A model generated the notes under the pieces. The model saw only the letters and a list, made by a program, of their open reading frames with translations, ran no database searches and was not told the DNA's origin. This document shows, piece by piece, positions 7,631-16,313 of a stretch of DNA of 35,141 bases. The DNA lies in assembly GCA_026707325.1 (NCBI GenBank), contig JAPOXA010000121.1:1-35141 (forward strand). Direction: 5' to 3'. This DNA is from Acidobacteriota bacterium (GTDB lineage: Bacteria > Acidobacteriota > Thermoanaerobaculia > Multivoradales > Multivoraceae). Every line of letters starts with the position of its first letter. Position 1 is the first letter of the stretch. The translations under genes were made by a program, and so were the position numbers.

Positions 7631-8779
7631 ATGATCGAGCCCTACGATCGCGTTCCCTTTCCCGTCTTCTTCCGCGAGGAAGCCGACTTTGGCGACGTCT
7701 ACGGCGGGCCGGGCGGCTTCGTCTTCTTCGACGGTCACCTGCTGCGCCCGCGCGAGCGCGCCTCGAAGACGGTCGTCGTCTTCAACCACCCGATCGGCGG
7801 CGGCGCCTGGTTGCCGCTGGTGCGGGGACTGGCGGCGGCCGGCCACCACGTCATCTACTGCAACGGGCGCTATCGGGGCAACGACACGGCCCTCATCATG
7901 GAGAAGTGCGTGGTCGACCTCGGCCGCACGATCCAGCATGCCAGGGAGGAACTCGGCTACGAACGCGTCCTGCTCGGAGGCTGGAGCGGCGGCGGCTCGC
8001 TGTCGCTCTACTACCAGCAGCAAGCGGAGAACCCGACCGTCACCCATACCCCGGCCGGGGACCCGTACGACCTGACGGCGGCCGGGCTGATTCCGGCCGA
8101 CGGCGTGATGCTGCTTGCCGCGCACATCAGCCGCGCCGGCACGCTCACCGAGTGGATGGACGCTTCGATCCTCGACGAGAGCGAACCGCACCGGAAGGAC
8201 CCGGAGCTCGATCTCTACAATCCGGACAACCCGAATCAGCCGCCCTACTCGGACGAGTTCCTCGAGCGTTACCGGCGGGCGCAGGTCGCCCGCAACGCGC
8301 GGATCACGGCCTGGGCGGTCGAGAGGCTGGCGGATCTGAAGCGCGAGGGCGGCGCCCGGAAGGAGCACTGCTTCGTCGTCCAGGGCACGATGGCCGACCC
8401 GCGCTGGCTCGACCCGGCTGTCGACCCGAACGACCGGCCGCCGGGTCGGTGCTACCTCGGCGACCCGGAAACCGTGAACACGGGGCCGACAGGCCTGGCG
8501 CGGTTCACGACGCTGCGGAGCTGGCTGTCGCAGTGGAGCCTCGAGAAGTCGAACGCCGACGGGCTCGCGTGCGCCGCCGACATCAGCGTCCCGGTGCTGG
8601 TTGTCAACAACGGCGCGGACGACGCGTGCACGCCCAGCCACGCAAGGCGGCTTTACGCCGCCGTGTCCCACACCGACAAGGAGTTCCACGAGATCGCCGG
8701 GGCCACCCACTACTACCTAGGTCAGGGCGACAAGCTCGCCGAGGCGGTGGCCATCTGCGGCGACTGGATCGACCGCTGA
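7631..8779 (+). CDS. Alpha/beta hydrolase
   Basis: The 382-residue cytosolic protein has the alpha/beta hydrolase signature: an early strand-loop (VVVFNHPIGGGAWLPLVRGL), a nucleophile elbow near residue 118 (GGWSGGGS), a probable acid near residue 328 (NNGADDACTP) and a histidine near 358 (GATHYYLG). The ATG at 7631 lies 14 bases after the stop of the VOC dioxygenase gene with only a weak ribosome site, so it is probably translated from the same transcript. The long middle region (about residues 130-310) is a lid insertion. Beside ring-cleavage genes it may hydrolyse an ester, lactone or C-C ring-fission product. It has no signal peptide. A longer frame extending upstream through the previous gene is not real. 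Confidence 0.85.
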   Translation: MIEPYDRVPFPVFFREEADFGDVYGGPGGFVFFDGHLLRPRERASKTVVVFNHPIGGGAWLPLVRGLAAAGHHVIYCNGRYRGNDTALIMEKCVVDLGRTIQHAREELGYERVLLGGWSGGGSLSLYYQQQAENPTVTHTPAGDPYDLTAAGLIPADGVMLLAAHISRAGTLTEWMDASILDESEPHRKDPELDLYNPDNPNQPPYSDEFLERYRRAQVARNARITAWAVERLADLKREGGARKEHCFVVQGTMADPRWLDPAVDPNDRPPGRCYLGDPETVNTGPTGLARFTTLRSWLSQWSLEKSNADGLACAADISVPVLVVNNGADDACTPSHARRLYAAVSHTDKEFHEIAGATHYYLGQGDKLAEAVAICGDWIDR

Positions 8780-8786
8780 CTTAGCA

Positions 8787-8940
8787 GTCCGTGGCAGAAG
8801 TCGCGCTGCATTCGAGCGGCCATGCATCCCGCCCAGCATCGTTGCTCTTCGGTCGAATACAGCCCGGTATGCTCCCTCATCGCGCCTTGCTGGACGGGCG
8901 CCTGACCGCTCTCGGTGCGACGCGGACTTCTGCCACGGAC
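8787..8940. repeat. Intergenic nested inverted repeat, 16-bp perfect outer arms
   Basis: The outer arms GTCCGTGGCAGAAGTC (8787-8802) and GACTTCTGCCACGGAC (8925-8940) are exact reverse complements, 122 bases apart. Inside, GCTGCATTCGA (from about 8805) pairs with TCGAATACAGC (from about 8852) with one mismatch. A third weak pair is CGCCCAGCA with TGCTGGACGGGCG. The direct repeat GACCGCTG occurs at 8771-8778 and again at 8938-8945, sharing three bases with the right arm. The block could be a small non-autonomous transposon relic, a REP/ERIC-like element or a structured transcript. It fills almost the whole gap between the hydrolase gene and the CapA-like gene, and its right arm ends only four bases before that gene's ribosome site. 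Confidence 0.7.
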
Positions 8941-8956
8941 CGCTGGAGGTGCGAAC

Positions 8957-10210
8957 GTGAACCGACGACAATTCCTCAGATCGGGCGCCGCGGCCGGCGT
9001 CTTCGCCCTGGTCGGCGGCCCCTCGGTGGTCCGCGCCGCCGACGGTGACGTGCTTCTCGGCTTCGTCGGCGACCTGCTCACCGACCGTGACGACCCGGAC
9101 GAGGCCTACGCGCCGGTGCGCGATCTACTCGCCGCGCCGGACGTGCTGTTCGGCAACCTGGAGGGGCCGTACTCCGACAATCCCCGTTCGGTGCCCAGCG
9201 CCGGGTTGGCCCTCGTGCCGCCGGCGCGCAATCTCGACGTTCTGAGCCGGGTCGGCTTCGACGTGCTGTCGCTGGCCAACAACCACATCCTCGACGGGGG
9301 GCGCGAGGCGATGCTCGAGAACCGCCAACGCCTGAACGAGCAGGGGGTCAGGACCTGCGGCGCCGGCGGCAGCCTCGAGGAGGCCCGCGCTCCAGCGATC
9401 CTCGAAGCCGGCGGCGTGAAGGTCGCCTACCTGGCCTACGCCTCGGTCTTCCCCCGCGGCTACGAGGCGCGGGGAAGCTTGGCCGGGCTGGCGCCGCTCA
9501 GGGCTCACAACTTCTACCAGGACCTGATCGACGACGCCTACACGCCGGGCGCCGACCCGCGGGTATCGACCGTGCCCGACAAGGCGGACCACGAGAACCT
9601 GGAGGCCGACATCGCGGCCGCCCGCGAGCAGGCGGACCTGGTGGTGGCCAGTTTCCACTGGGGCGACCACTTCAAGGCCCACCACCTGACCGACCACGAG
9701 CTGCGCACCGCCCGCCTGTGCATCGACCAGGGCGTCGACATCGTCGTCGGCCATCACCAGCACGTCCTGCGTGGAATGGAGTGGTATCGCGACCGGCCGG
9801 TGTTCTACGGCCTCGGCCACTTCGTCTTCGACGTCCGGCTGGACCGCTGGCCGGAGGAGATGGTCGCCGCCATGCCGGTCCTCGACGACGACGTTGACTA
9901 CTACGGCGTGGCGCCGCGCAGGGGCTGGCCCCTGATGCCGCTGCACCCCGAGGCTCGGATGACCGCTCTGGGCTACGTCAAGCTCGCGGAGGGGGCGCCC
10001 TCCGAGTTCGGCTTCGTGCCCTGCCGGCTGAATCCGGAAGGCGCGGTGCGCGCGGTCGATCCGGAGACACCCGAGGGCCGGGAGGTCGTGGACTACGTCG
10101 ATCACGGCTGTGCGAGCCAGGACCTGAACGGCCGGGTGGACAGGGCGAGCTACGTCGACGTTGCCGGCCATCGCGGCGTCCGAATTCTCCCTGCCGAGGA
10201 GGGAGCCTGA
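8957..10210 (+). CDS. CapA-like metallophosphatase, Tat-exported
   Basis: I start at GTG 8957, with GGAGG seven bases upstream, giving 417 residues that begin with a twin-arginine leader (NRRQFLRSGAAAGVFAL ... VVRA). The mature part matches the CapA/PgsA fold of calcineurin-like metallophosphatases: FVGDLLTDRDD, NLEGPYSDN, SLANNHILDGG, SFHWGDH, GHHQHVLRGMEWY and YGLGHFVFD, which carry the Asp/Asn/His metal ligands in order. Family members act in poly-gamma-glutamate or capsule assembly, but many are unassigned exported phosphatases. No other PGA genes are nearby, so a capsule role is not supported. The next gene starts two bases after its stop, indicating one transcript. The inverted repeat just upstream may influence expression. 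Confidence 0.87.
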   Translation: MNRRQFLRSGAAAGVFALVGGPSVVRAADGDVLLGFVGDLLTDRDDPDEAYAPVRDLLAAPDVLFGNLEGPYSDNPRSVPSAGLALVPPARNLDVLSRVGFDVLSLANNHILDGGREAMLENRQRLNEQGVRTCGAGGSLEEARAPAILEAGGVKVAYLAYASVFPRGYEARGSLAGLAPLRAHNFYQDLIDDAYTPGADPRVSTVPDKADHENLEADIAAAREQADLVVASFHWGDHFKAHHLTDHELRTARLCIDQGVDIVVGHHQHVLRGMEWYRDRPVFYGLGHFVFDVRLDRWPEEMVAAMPVLDDDVDYYGVAPRRGWPLMPLHPEARMTALGYVKLAEGAPSEFGFVPCRLNPEGAVRAVDPETPEGREVVDYVDHGCASQDLNGRVDRASYVDVAGHRGVRILPAEEGA

Positions 10211-10212
10211 GA

Positions 10213-11856
10213 ATGGACCTTCACCGCTCTACCGGGATCGTCGCCGGTACACGCGCCGGTGAGGTCTTCCTGGCGTCGGCCCTCTTGAGTTCGATGCTGA
10301 CGGTGGCCGTGGAGGCCCAGCCCGAGCGGTCGGTCCCGATCACCGAGACGGTGCACACGGAACGGCCCTTCGAGTTGCAGTTGATCGACGCCCTGCGCGA
10401 CTTCGTGCCGCACGTCGTGCGAGCCCAGGGCACCCCCGGGCTCAACCTCGCCCTGGGCTACAAGGGGAGGCTCATCTGGGAGGCCGGTTTCGGCTACGCG
10501 GATGTCGCAAGCGAGAAGTCGATGACCCCGGAGACCGTCTACCACTCCGGCTCGCTGGGCAAGACGTACACCGCCACCGCCGTCATGCAGCTTGTGGATC
10601 GCGGGATCCTGTCGCTCGACGATGCGATCAACGAGCACCTGCCCTTCGAGGTGTCCAACCCGCTGGGTGAGCGCGACATCACCGTGCACGACCTGCTGAC
10701 CCATCGCTCGGGGATCTCTAGCGGTGGCGCCATGGGCGTCTGGCACAAGCCGATGGCGCTCGCTCAAGCACTCCAGGAGAGCTTCGACTCCGATACGAGC
10801 CCCGTCGGCGGCGGCGTGACCCCTTTCTGGGTTGGGCGGGTCGGCGATCGCTACAACTACTCGAACCCGGGTTTGGCCACGCTCGGCCTGATCGTGGAGA
10901 CGGTCAATCCGGAAGGGCTTTCGTTCGCGGACTACGTCCAGAAGCACGTCATGGATCCACTGGGCATGGAGTCGTCTCAGTATCCGCCCGCGCAGCACCG
11001 GGACTACGTGCGTCCCGAGATCTGGGAGCAGATGAGCACCGGCTATGCACGGATGGGCGGGGCCCTGATCCCCACGATCCCGCTCTACTTCAGCCACTAT
11101 CCCGCCGGCGGCGTGCTGGCGAAGCCAGCCGACCACCTGCGCCTGCTCATGGCCATGCTCGCGGGTGGGCGTTACAACGACTACCAGGTCCTAGAGGCCG
11201 AAACCGTCGAGCAGATGCTGACTCCCCAGCACGGCGAGCTCGGACCGGGCCTCGATCTGGGTCTGGTCTGGCTGCTGCGCGACCATGGTCAGCCGACCAT
11301 GTCCTTCAGTCACGCCGGCGGCCACATGTTCGGTTGGCGTACCGACGGCTGGGGATGGCCGAATCTGGACCTCTCCGTGATGGTTGCCTCGAATCAGTGG
11401 AGCCTTCCTGAGAGCGCTCCCGACGTCTCCCTGATTCCGCCGTTCATCGAGAACTGGATGCTGCACGCGGGTCCGGACTTCGAGGTTTCGCCGCCTTCGG
11501 AGGAGTGGACGTGGAAGGTCTCCTACGTCCGCGGCGTCGTCTACGCCGCGATGTTCAGGATGTACGTGGGCGTTCCCGGCGAGATGCCCCAGGACGCACT
11601 CGACCATGCACTCAGGTCGACGCGGATGCTCGACGGGGCGCGCCAGGACTGGAACGAGGAAGCGTTCCGCCAAGGTGTTGCCGACATCCGGCGCGCGGGC
11701 TTTGGCTACGCTGCGGTCACCGGGTTCTGGGCATCGGACCTGTGCAGGGTGACGGAGGAGGAAGCCCGACAGATTATGCGGGAACTGGGCGCCCGCTTCC
11801 CTGGCGCCGCCAGCGTGTTGTTCCCGGCGGGGGCCGGCGGCGAGGCAGAGGAGTAG
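10213..11856 (+). CDS. Exported serine hydrolase of the beta-lactamase fold (class C/PBP-like)
   Basis: The 547-residue protein begins with a probable Sec signal peptide (FLASALLSSMLTVAVEAQ). It has the class C/DD-peptidase-like core: SxxK with Ser 114 and Lys 117 (SGSLGKTYTA), YxN near residue 216 (YNYSNPG) and a C-terminal HxG near 365 (FSHAGGHMFGW). DDAINEHLPFEV and LLTHRSGIS are typical of the AmpC-like esterase/peptidase family (PF00144). About 150 extra residues follow the core. The gene lies two bases after the CapA-like gene, so both products are probably exported and work in the same compartment. The natural substrate could be a peptide, ester or D-amino acid compound; resistance activity should not be assumed. 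Confidence 0.88.
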   Translation: MDLHRSTGIVAGTRAGEVFLASALLSSMLTVAVEAQPERSVPITETVHTERPFELQLIDALRDFVPHVVRAQGTPGLNLALGYKGRLIWEAGFGYADVASEKSMTPETVYHSGSLGKTYTATAVMQLVDRGILSLDDAINEHLPFEVSNPLGERDITVHDLLTHRSGISSGGAMGVWHKPMALAQALQESFDSDTSPVGGGVTPFWVGRVGDRYNYSNPGLATLGLIVETVNPEGLSFADYVQKHVMDPLGMESSQYPPAQHRDYVRPEIWEQMSTGYARMGGALIPTIPLYFSHYPAGGVLAKPADHLRLLMAMLAGGRYNDYQVLEAETVEQMLTPQHGELGPGLDLGLVWLLRDHGQPTMSFSHAGGHMFGWRTDGWGWPNLDLSVMVASNQWSLPESAPDVSLIPPFIENWMLHAGPDFEVSPPSEEWTWKVSYVRGVVYAAMFRMYVGVPGEMPQDALDHALRSTRMLDGARQDWNEEAFRQGVADIRRAGFGYAAVTGFWASDLCRVTEEEARQIMRELGARFPGAASVLFPAGAGGEAEE

Positions 11857-11869
11857 CGTCCGAGGGCAG

Positions 11870-12637
11870 CTAGTCGTCCAGCCCCGGAAGCGGGGCCGGC
11901 ACGTAGAGCTTCGGGTCCTTGCCGTCGTAGCAGACCCAGCACTGGCCGGTCTCGCTGCTTGCCGCTGCCAGGATGACGGCATCCGCGATCTGGGAGGGCG
12001 GCATGAGGCGAAGGCGGGCCTCCCTGACGAAGTCCTCGGCCTCGGGGCCGAAGATCTTCGTCGCGACCGCGGCCGGGCAGATCGCGTTGAGGGTGATTCC
12101 GCGCTCGGCGAGAGACGGTGCGAGCGCGCGCACCAGGCCGACCACGGCGTGCTTGGTCAGCGTGTAGACGGGGTCCACTTCCCAGGTGATGAGCCCGGCC
12201 ACCGAGGCCGTGACGACGATCGCTCCGCCGCCCCGGTTCTCCAGCGCCTCTACCGTCGCACTCAGACCGAAGACGACGCCGTCGACGTTGGCCCCCATGG
12301 CCCGGCGGTAGGCGTCCGCCGGCAGGGCGGCGATGTCGAAGGCAGGAAAGTCACCCCCGGCCGCGGGATAGGTCGTCACGCCGGCGTTGAGGTGGACCAG
12401 ATCGAGCCCGCCGTGGGCGCCGACGATCCCGGAAACAACGCGCGTCCAGGCGTCGCGGTTGCTGACGTCGAGACGCGCGAACTCGCCGCCGACCGCGTCC
12501 GCGACATCGCCCCCCGCGGCTTCGTCGACGTCCGTGACGACGACGTGGGCGCCCCGGTCGGCAAGCGCCTCGCAGGTGGCCCTGCCGATTCCGGACGCGC
12601 CGCCAGTGACGAGGCAGATCTTCTGATTCAGGCGCAT
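11870..12637 (-). CDS. Short-chain dehydrogenase/reductase, probably NAD-dependent
   Basis: Starting at ATG 12637, with GGAGGTGA eight bases upstream, gives 255 residues of a classical SDR. The cofactor motif is TGGASGIG (11-18), the structural motif is HLNAGV (82-87), the catalytic Ser 145 is in VTASVAG, and Tyr 158 and Lys 162 are in YTLTK. Asp 36 at the end of the second strand (VVVTDVDEA) predicts preference for NAD over NADP. The longer frame beginning five codons upstream would put its GTG inside the ribosome site, so I reject it. The gene follows the beta-lactamase-like gene by 33 bases on the same strand and converges with the exported serine hydrolase. Its substrate is unknown. Confidence 0.9.
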   Translation of the reverse strand: MRLNQKICLVTGGASGIGRATCEALADRGAHVVVTDVDEAAGGDVADAVGGEFARLDVSNRDAWTRVVSGIVGAHGGLDLVHLNAGVTTYPAAGGDFPAFDIAALPADAYRRAMGANVDGVVFGLSATVEALENRGGGAIVVTASVAGLITWEVDPVYTLTKHAVVGLVRALAPSLAERGITLNAICPAAVATKIFGPEAEDFVREARLRLMPPSQIADAVILAAASSETGQCWVCYDGKDPKLYVPAPLPGLDD

Positions 12638-12670
12638 GGTCAAAATCACCTCCGTTAGCGACGTCGACTC

Positions 12671-13735
12671 CTAGTCGCGGTTGAACACGAAGTAGTCGTG
12701 CGAGGCCCGCGCGATCTCGGCGATCACCGGTTCCATCGCCTCGTTGGATGGCAGCCTGGACTCCTTGACGAAGACGACCGAGATCACGTGACCCGCATCG
12801 CCCGGCAGGGTGATGACGCCCACGTCGTTGGTCGTCTCGCCGATCGTGCCGGTCTTGTGGGCGACCGGGGTGCCCGGCGGCAGCGCTCCGGGAATCCGGT
12901 TCTCGCCCGTCTCGCAGCGGGCCATGATGTCGATCAGCAGGGCCGAACTCTGCTCGCTGAGGATCTCCCGCTTCCAGATCTTCCGCAGAAGAGCGGCCAT
13001 CGCTCGGGGCGTCGCGGTGTCGCGTGGATCGGAGTTGAACGCCTCGTTCAGCTCGGCCAGTCGGCGTTCATCCAGTTGACTCGAGTTCCCTTCCAGAATG
13101 AGACGGTTGTACTCGGCCGGCGGCATCGGCATGGCGACGGTGGCCTCGTCTCGACCCAGGAAGTTCGCGATCAACGCCCGGGTCGTCCGGTCGACGCGGA
13201 TTCCTTCTGCGCCGGACGCCCTCATGCGCGCGGTGATGGCCTCGGCGCCGCCGGCCTCCCGAAACAGCAGGTCGGTGGCGATGTTGTCGCTGATTCGCAG
13301 CATCAGGCCGAGGACGTTCTGGATGGTCAGGCGGGAGCCCGGCGTGTCGAAGAAGTCGCTGAGAGCGCCGTAGGTGACGACGTGATCGCTGGTCTGCATC
13401 GTGATCAGGTCGTCGAGCGACCGCTTGCCTTCGTCGACCTGCGCGAGAATCTCGACCGCGATCGGCACCTTGTAGGTGCTCGCCATCGGGAAGTTCTCGT
13501 CGCCGTTGAGCAGCACGCCGCGACCGGACTCGAGGTGGATCGCGGCGACTCCCGCCGTGCCTAGGCTGGCTTCGGCGAGGCGTTCGATCTCGGAACCCAG
13601 GTGCTTCAGGTTGGGATCGTCGCCCAGGATCTCGAGACGCTCGGAGGCCGCAGCCGGTGCGGCCGCCAGGGCGCCGATCGTGCACGCGACCAGGAAGACG
13701 GGCAGGCAGAGGCGGGAGGAGTGCAGTCGGGACAT
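12671..13735 (-). CDS. Exported class A beta-lactamase-like serine hydrolase (PF13354 type)
   Basis: The 354-residue protein has a signal peptide (LPVFLVACTIGALAAAPAAA) and the class A landmarks: Ser 86 and Lys 89 in MASTYK, Ser-Asp-Asn 149-151 (RISDNIATDLL) and KTG 294-296 (AHKTGTIGE). Aligning the conserved Asp-Arg after SDN with TEM puts Thr 185 at the position of Glu166. About 40 extra residues then separate this from the LNEAFNSDPRDTATP segment that normally follows directly. The deacylation glutamate therefore appears absent or displaced, as in many PF13354 proteins of unknown role. It may be a penicillin-binding or esterase enzyme rather than a resistance enzyme. AGGAG lies five bases before the ATG. 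It is divergent from the S9 peptidase gene. Confidence 0.85.
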   Translation of the reverse strand: MSRLHSSRLCLPVFLVACTIGALAAAPAAASERLEILGDDPNLKHLGSEIERLAEASLGTAGVAAIHLESGRGVLLNGDENFPMASTYKVPIAVEILAQVDEGKRSLDDLITMQTSDHVVTYGALSDFFDTPGSRLTIQNVLGLMLRISDNIATDLLFREAGGAEAITARMRASGAEGIRVDRTTRALIANFLGRDEATVAMPMPPAEYNRLILEGNSSQLDERRLAELNEAFNSDPRDTATPRAMAALLRKIWKREILSEQSSALLIDIMARCETGENRIPGALPPGTPVAHKTGTIGETTNDVGVITLPGDAGHVISVVFVKESRLPSNEAMEPVIAEIARASHDYFVFNRD

Positions 13736-13879
13736 CGGATCTCCTGATGATCAGGCGCCGCTCACCAGGCCGCGGCGCCGCGGGTCGGCGAAACTGGTAT
13801 ACGACTGTAACCAAACGAGAACGGGCCGGGGAGCGGAGCGCGAGCCGGCCACCGATGAGTTCCAGGGAGCTTGGGGGGA
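13736..13879. promoter_or_regulatory. Divergent intergenic region with an imperfect palindrome
   Basis: These 144 bases separate the leftward beta-lactamase-like gene from the rightward S9 peptidase gene and must hold both promoters. GGTATAC-GACT-GTAACC at 13796-13812 is an imperfect palindrome set in the most AT-rich part of the gap; it could be an operator or contain a TATACG-like -10 box. No confident -35/-10 pair was found on either strand. Confidence 0.3.
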
Positions 13880-16267
13880 ATGAGGAGAATGCAGATACGA
13901 GGCGCCGTTCTTTCGGCGTCGATGCTCATCGTGCTCGCGGGGCCGGCCGTTGCCCATGCGGCGCAGGACGAGGTGCCCGCCTCGGCCTACGACCGAGCCG
14001 CGAAGATGCTCGGCGTTGCGTCGCTGATCTTCAACGAAACGGTGACGCCGCACTGGATCGGGGACGGCGAGGCGTTCTGGTACCGCAGCGACGACCGTGA
14101 TGGCCACCGATTCTGGCGGGTCGAGCCGCTGGCGAGCGACGAGCGGCGGCGGCCGGCCTTCGATCACGCCCGGCTGGCGGCGTCGCTGAGCGGGCTTCGC
14201 GACGTGCCGGCGGAGCCCCTGGCCCTGCCCTTCGAGAGCATCGACCTGTCGACGGACGGCGAGGTGTCCTTCCAGATCCCGGGCGAGAAGGGGCCCGAGT
14301 CCTTCCGGTGCACCGTGGACGGCGCCGGGTGCTCGCGCGTCGAAGCGCCGGCCGCCGCGGCGGAAGAAGAGGACGAGAAGCAGACGCCGCCTCTGCCGTC
14401 CCCCGACGGGGCCTACAGCCTCGTTGTACGGGATCACGACCTCTACCTCGTTACCACCGAGAGCGGCGAGGAGCGCCGCCTGACCGATGACGGCGAGCCG
14501 TTCCACGACTACGCCTCGCGTCCCGAGGCGCGGCTCTCGACGATCACCGAGAAGCGCGCGGGCGTCGTGTTCCCGCCCTCGGCCCTGTGGTCGCCCGACG
14601 GCAGGACAGTTCTCACCGTCCGCCTGGACCAGCGCGCAGTGGGCGAGATGCACGTCCTTCAGACCACGGATCTCGGCGACAGCGCCCGGCCCGTGCTGCA
14701 TACCTTCCGCATGCCGATTCCCGGTGACGACGGCGTACCGTGGAGCGAGCTTCTGCTCGTCGACGCCGAAAGCGGCACGGTGAGGCCGGTCGACACCGAG
14801 CGGGTCCACACGCCCTTCATGGCGCTGGCCGATCTGGGTCAGCTCTGGTGGAACGACGACGGCTCGAAGGCGTACCTGCTGCGCCGGCCGCGCGGCGCGC
14901 GCTCGATGCGGCTCGAGGAGATCGACGCTTCGACGGGCGCCGCACGCACGCTGGTGTCCGAGACCTCCAGGCACCACGTCGAGCCCACCCTCCTGATCGG
15001 CACAGGCACGCCCAACATCAGGGTGCTCAAGAGCGGCGAGGTGCTCTGGTACTCGCAGCGTGACGGCTGGGCGCACCTCTACCTGTACAACAGCGATGGC
15101 GGTCTGATCCGCCAGGTCACCCGGGGCGCATGGGTGGTGCGCGACCTCGTGCACGTCGACGAGGCGTCGCGAACGGTCTACTTCACCGCGGCGGGCCTGG
15201 ATCCCGCCGCCGACCCCTACGTGCGCACCTTCGCCCGCGTTTCGCTCGATCGCACGACCTCCGGCCCCGAAATCCTCACGCCCGAGCCCGGCGACCATAC
15301 GGTGACGGCCTCGCCGGGCGGCAAGTCGTTCGTCGACGAGTGGTCGCGCATCGACCAGCCGCCGCGGTCGCGGGTCCTGCTGCCGGACGGCCGAGTGGCG
15401 GTGGAGCTCGAAGTCGCCGACTTCGAGTCACTCATCGAACTGACCACCCTGCCGGTTCCCTTCACGGTCAAGGCGCGGGATGGCAAGACGGACATCTACG
15501 GCAACGTCTTCTTCCCGCCCGGCTTCGACCCGGAGGACGCTAGCGCCAGCTACCCGGTGATCGACGGCATCTATCCCGGGCCGCAGGTGCATCGGGTGAC
15601 GAAGAACTGGCACGACCCGACGCTGTTCCTGAGCTACGACCTGGCGCTGGCGCAACTCGGCTTCGTCGTGGTTACGGTCGATGGCTTCGGCACGCCGCTG
15701 CGCTCGAAGGCCTTCCATGCGCGCTCGGAGGGGAACCTGCAGGAGGCCGGCGGTCTCCCCGACCACCTGGCGGCGATCCGCCAGCTCGCCGTCCGGTATC
15801 CCCAGATGGACCTCGACCGGGTTGGCGTCTACGGCCACTCCGGGGGCGGCTTCGCCTCGGCGCGCGCGATCTTCGCCTATCCGGAGTTTTACAAGGTGGC
15901 GGTGTCGTCGGCGGGCAACCACGACCAGCGGGGCTACCTCCAGCTCTGGGGCGAGTCCTACCACGGCGACCCCGAGACGGTGAGCTACGAGGAGCAGGCC
16001 AACGCCTCGATCGCGCACCAGCTCGAAGGCAAACTGCTGCTCGCATACGGCGCCCTGGACGACAACGTGCCGCCGGCGCTGACGCTGCAGGTCATCGAGG
16101 CGTTGACGAAGGCGAACCGGGACTACGACCTGATCGTCCTGCCGTCCGGCAACCACGGCTTCCTGTCCGACCCGTACTTCATTCGCCGCAGTTGGGACTA
16201 CTTCGTGCGCCACCTCGCGGGCAAGGAACCGCCCGCGGACTACTCGCTGGCGGCGCCCGGCTCGTGA
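13880..16267 (+). CDS. Exported S9-family prolyl oligopeptidase (dipeptidyl peptidase IV-like)
   Basis: The 795-residue protein has a Sec signal peptide (AVLSASMLIVLAGPAVAHA), an N-terminal beta-propeller region with repeated blades (for example SGEVLWYSQRDGWAHLYLYN) and a C-terminal alpha/beta hydrolase domain. The catalytic triad reads Ser near 654 (YGHSGGGFAS), Asp near 727 (GALDDNVPP) and His near 758 (SGNHGFLSD). This arrangement is that of DPP IV-type exopeptidases acting on Xaa-Pro peptides in the periplasm or outside the cell. I chose ATG 13880; a TTG three codons earlier and an ATG three codons later (13889) are alternatives, and a G-rich run precedes them. No key residue is missing. 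It probably feeds on peptides together with other exported hydrolases nearby. Confidence 0.92.
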   Translation: MRRMQIRGAVLSASMLIVLAGPAVAHAAQDEVPASAYDRAAKMLGVASLIFNETVTPHWIGDGEAFWYRSDDRDGHRFWRVEPLASDERRRPAFDHARLAASLSGLRDVPAEPLALPFESIDLSTDGEVSFQIPGEKGPESFRCTVDGAGCSRVEAPAAAAEEEDEKQTPPLPSPDGAYSLVVRDHDLYLVTTESGEERRLTDDGEPFHDYASRPEARLSTITEKRAGVVFPPSALWSPDGRTVLTVRLDQRAVGEMHVLQTTDLGDSARPVLHTFRMPIPGDDGVPWSELLLVDAESGTVRPVDTERVHTPFMALADLGQLWWNDDGSKAYLLRRPRGARSMRLEEIDASTGAARTLVSETSRHHVEPTLLIGTGTPNIRVLKSGEVLWYSQRDGWAHLYLYNSDGGLIRQVTRGAWVVRDLVHVDEASRTVYFTAAGLDPAADPYVRTFARVSLDRTTSGPEILTPEPGDHTVTASPGGKSFVDEWSRIDQPPRSRVLLPDGRVAVELEVADFESLIELTTLPVPFTVKARDGKTDIYGNVFFPPGFDPEDASASYPVIDGIYPGPQVHRVTKNWHDPTLFLSYDLALAQLGFVVVTVDGFGTPLRSKAFHARSEGNLQEAGGLPDHLAAIRQLAVRYPQMDLDRVGVYGHSGGGFASARAIFAYPEFYKVAVSSAGNHDQRGYLQLWGESYHGDPETVSYEEQANASIAHQLEGKLLLAYGALDDNVPPALTLQVIEALTKANRDYDLIVLPSGNHGFLSDPYFIRRSWDYFVRHLAGKEPPADYSLAAPGS

Positions 16268-16291
16268 CGCTCTTCCCGGGGCAGGAGGCCG

Positions 16292-16310
16292 GCGGGCCGG
16301 GTCGGCCCGC
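16292..16310. other. GC hairpin just upstream of the dadA-like gene
   Basis: GCGGGCC and GGCCCGC form a perfect seven-pair stem around GGGTC, between the S9 peptidase stop (16267) and the next ATG at 16314. There is no T tract, so it is at best a weak terminator. It occupies the place where a ribosome site would be and could limit translation of the downstream gene. Confidence 0.35.
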
Positions 16311-16313
16311 GCG

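Noticed and set aside
7442..8710. A 422-codon leftward frame over the alpha/beta hydrolase
   Set aside because: Shadow of a real gene; no ribosome site, no motif, arginine/valine-rich low-information sequence.
6815..8779. A 654-codon frame running through the VOC dioxygenase gene into the hydrolase
   Set aside because: The first 270 codons are an arginine-rich shadow of the VOC gene. The hydrolase fold begins only at the ATG at 7631.
8781..8787. TTAGCAG resembling the island-edge repeat
   Set aside because: Only seven bases match the TAGCAGGAC motif region and the CCTGC half is missing; consistent with chance.
13751..15298. A 515-codon leftward frame across the S9 peptidase gene
   Set aside because: Antisense to a convincing peptidase with signal peptide; composition (Val/Arg/Gly/His rich) is typical of a high-GC shadow frame.
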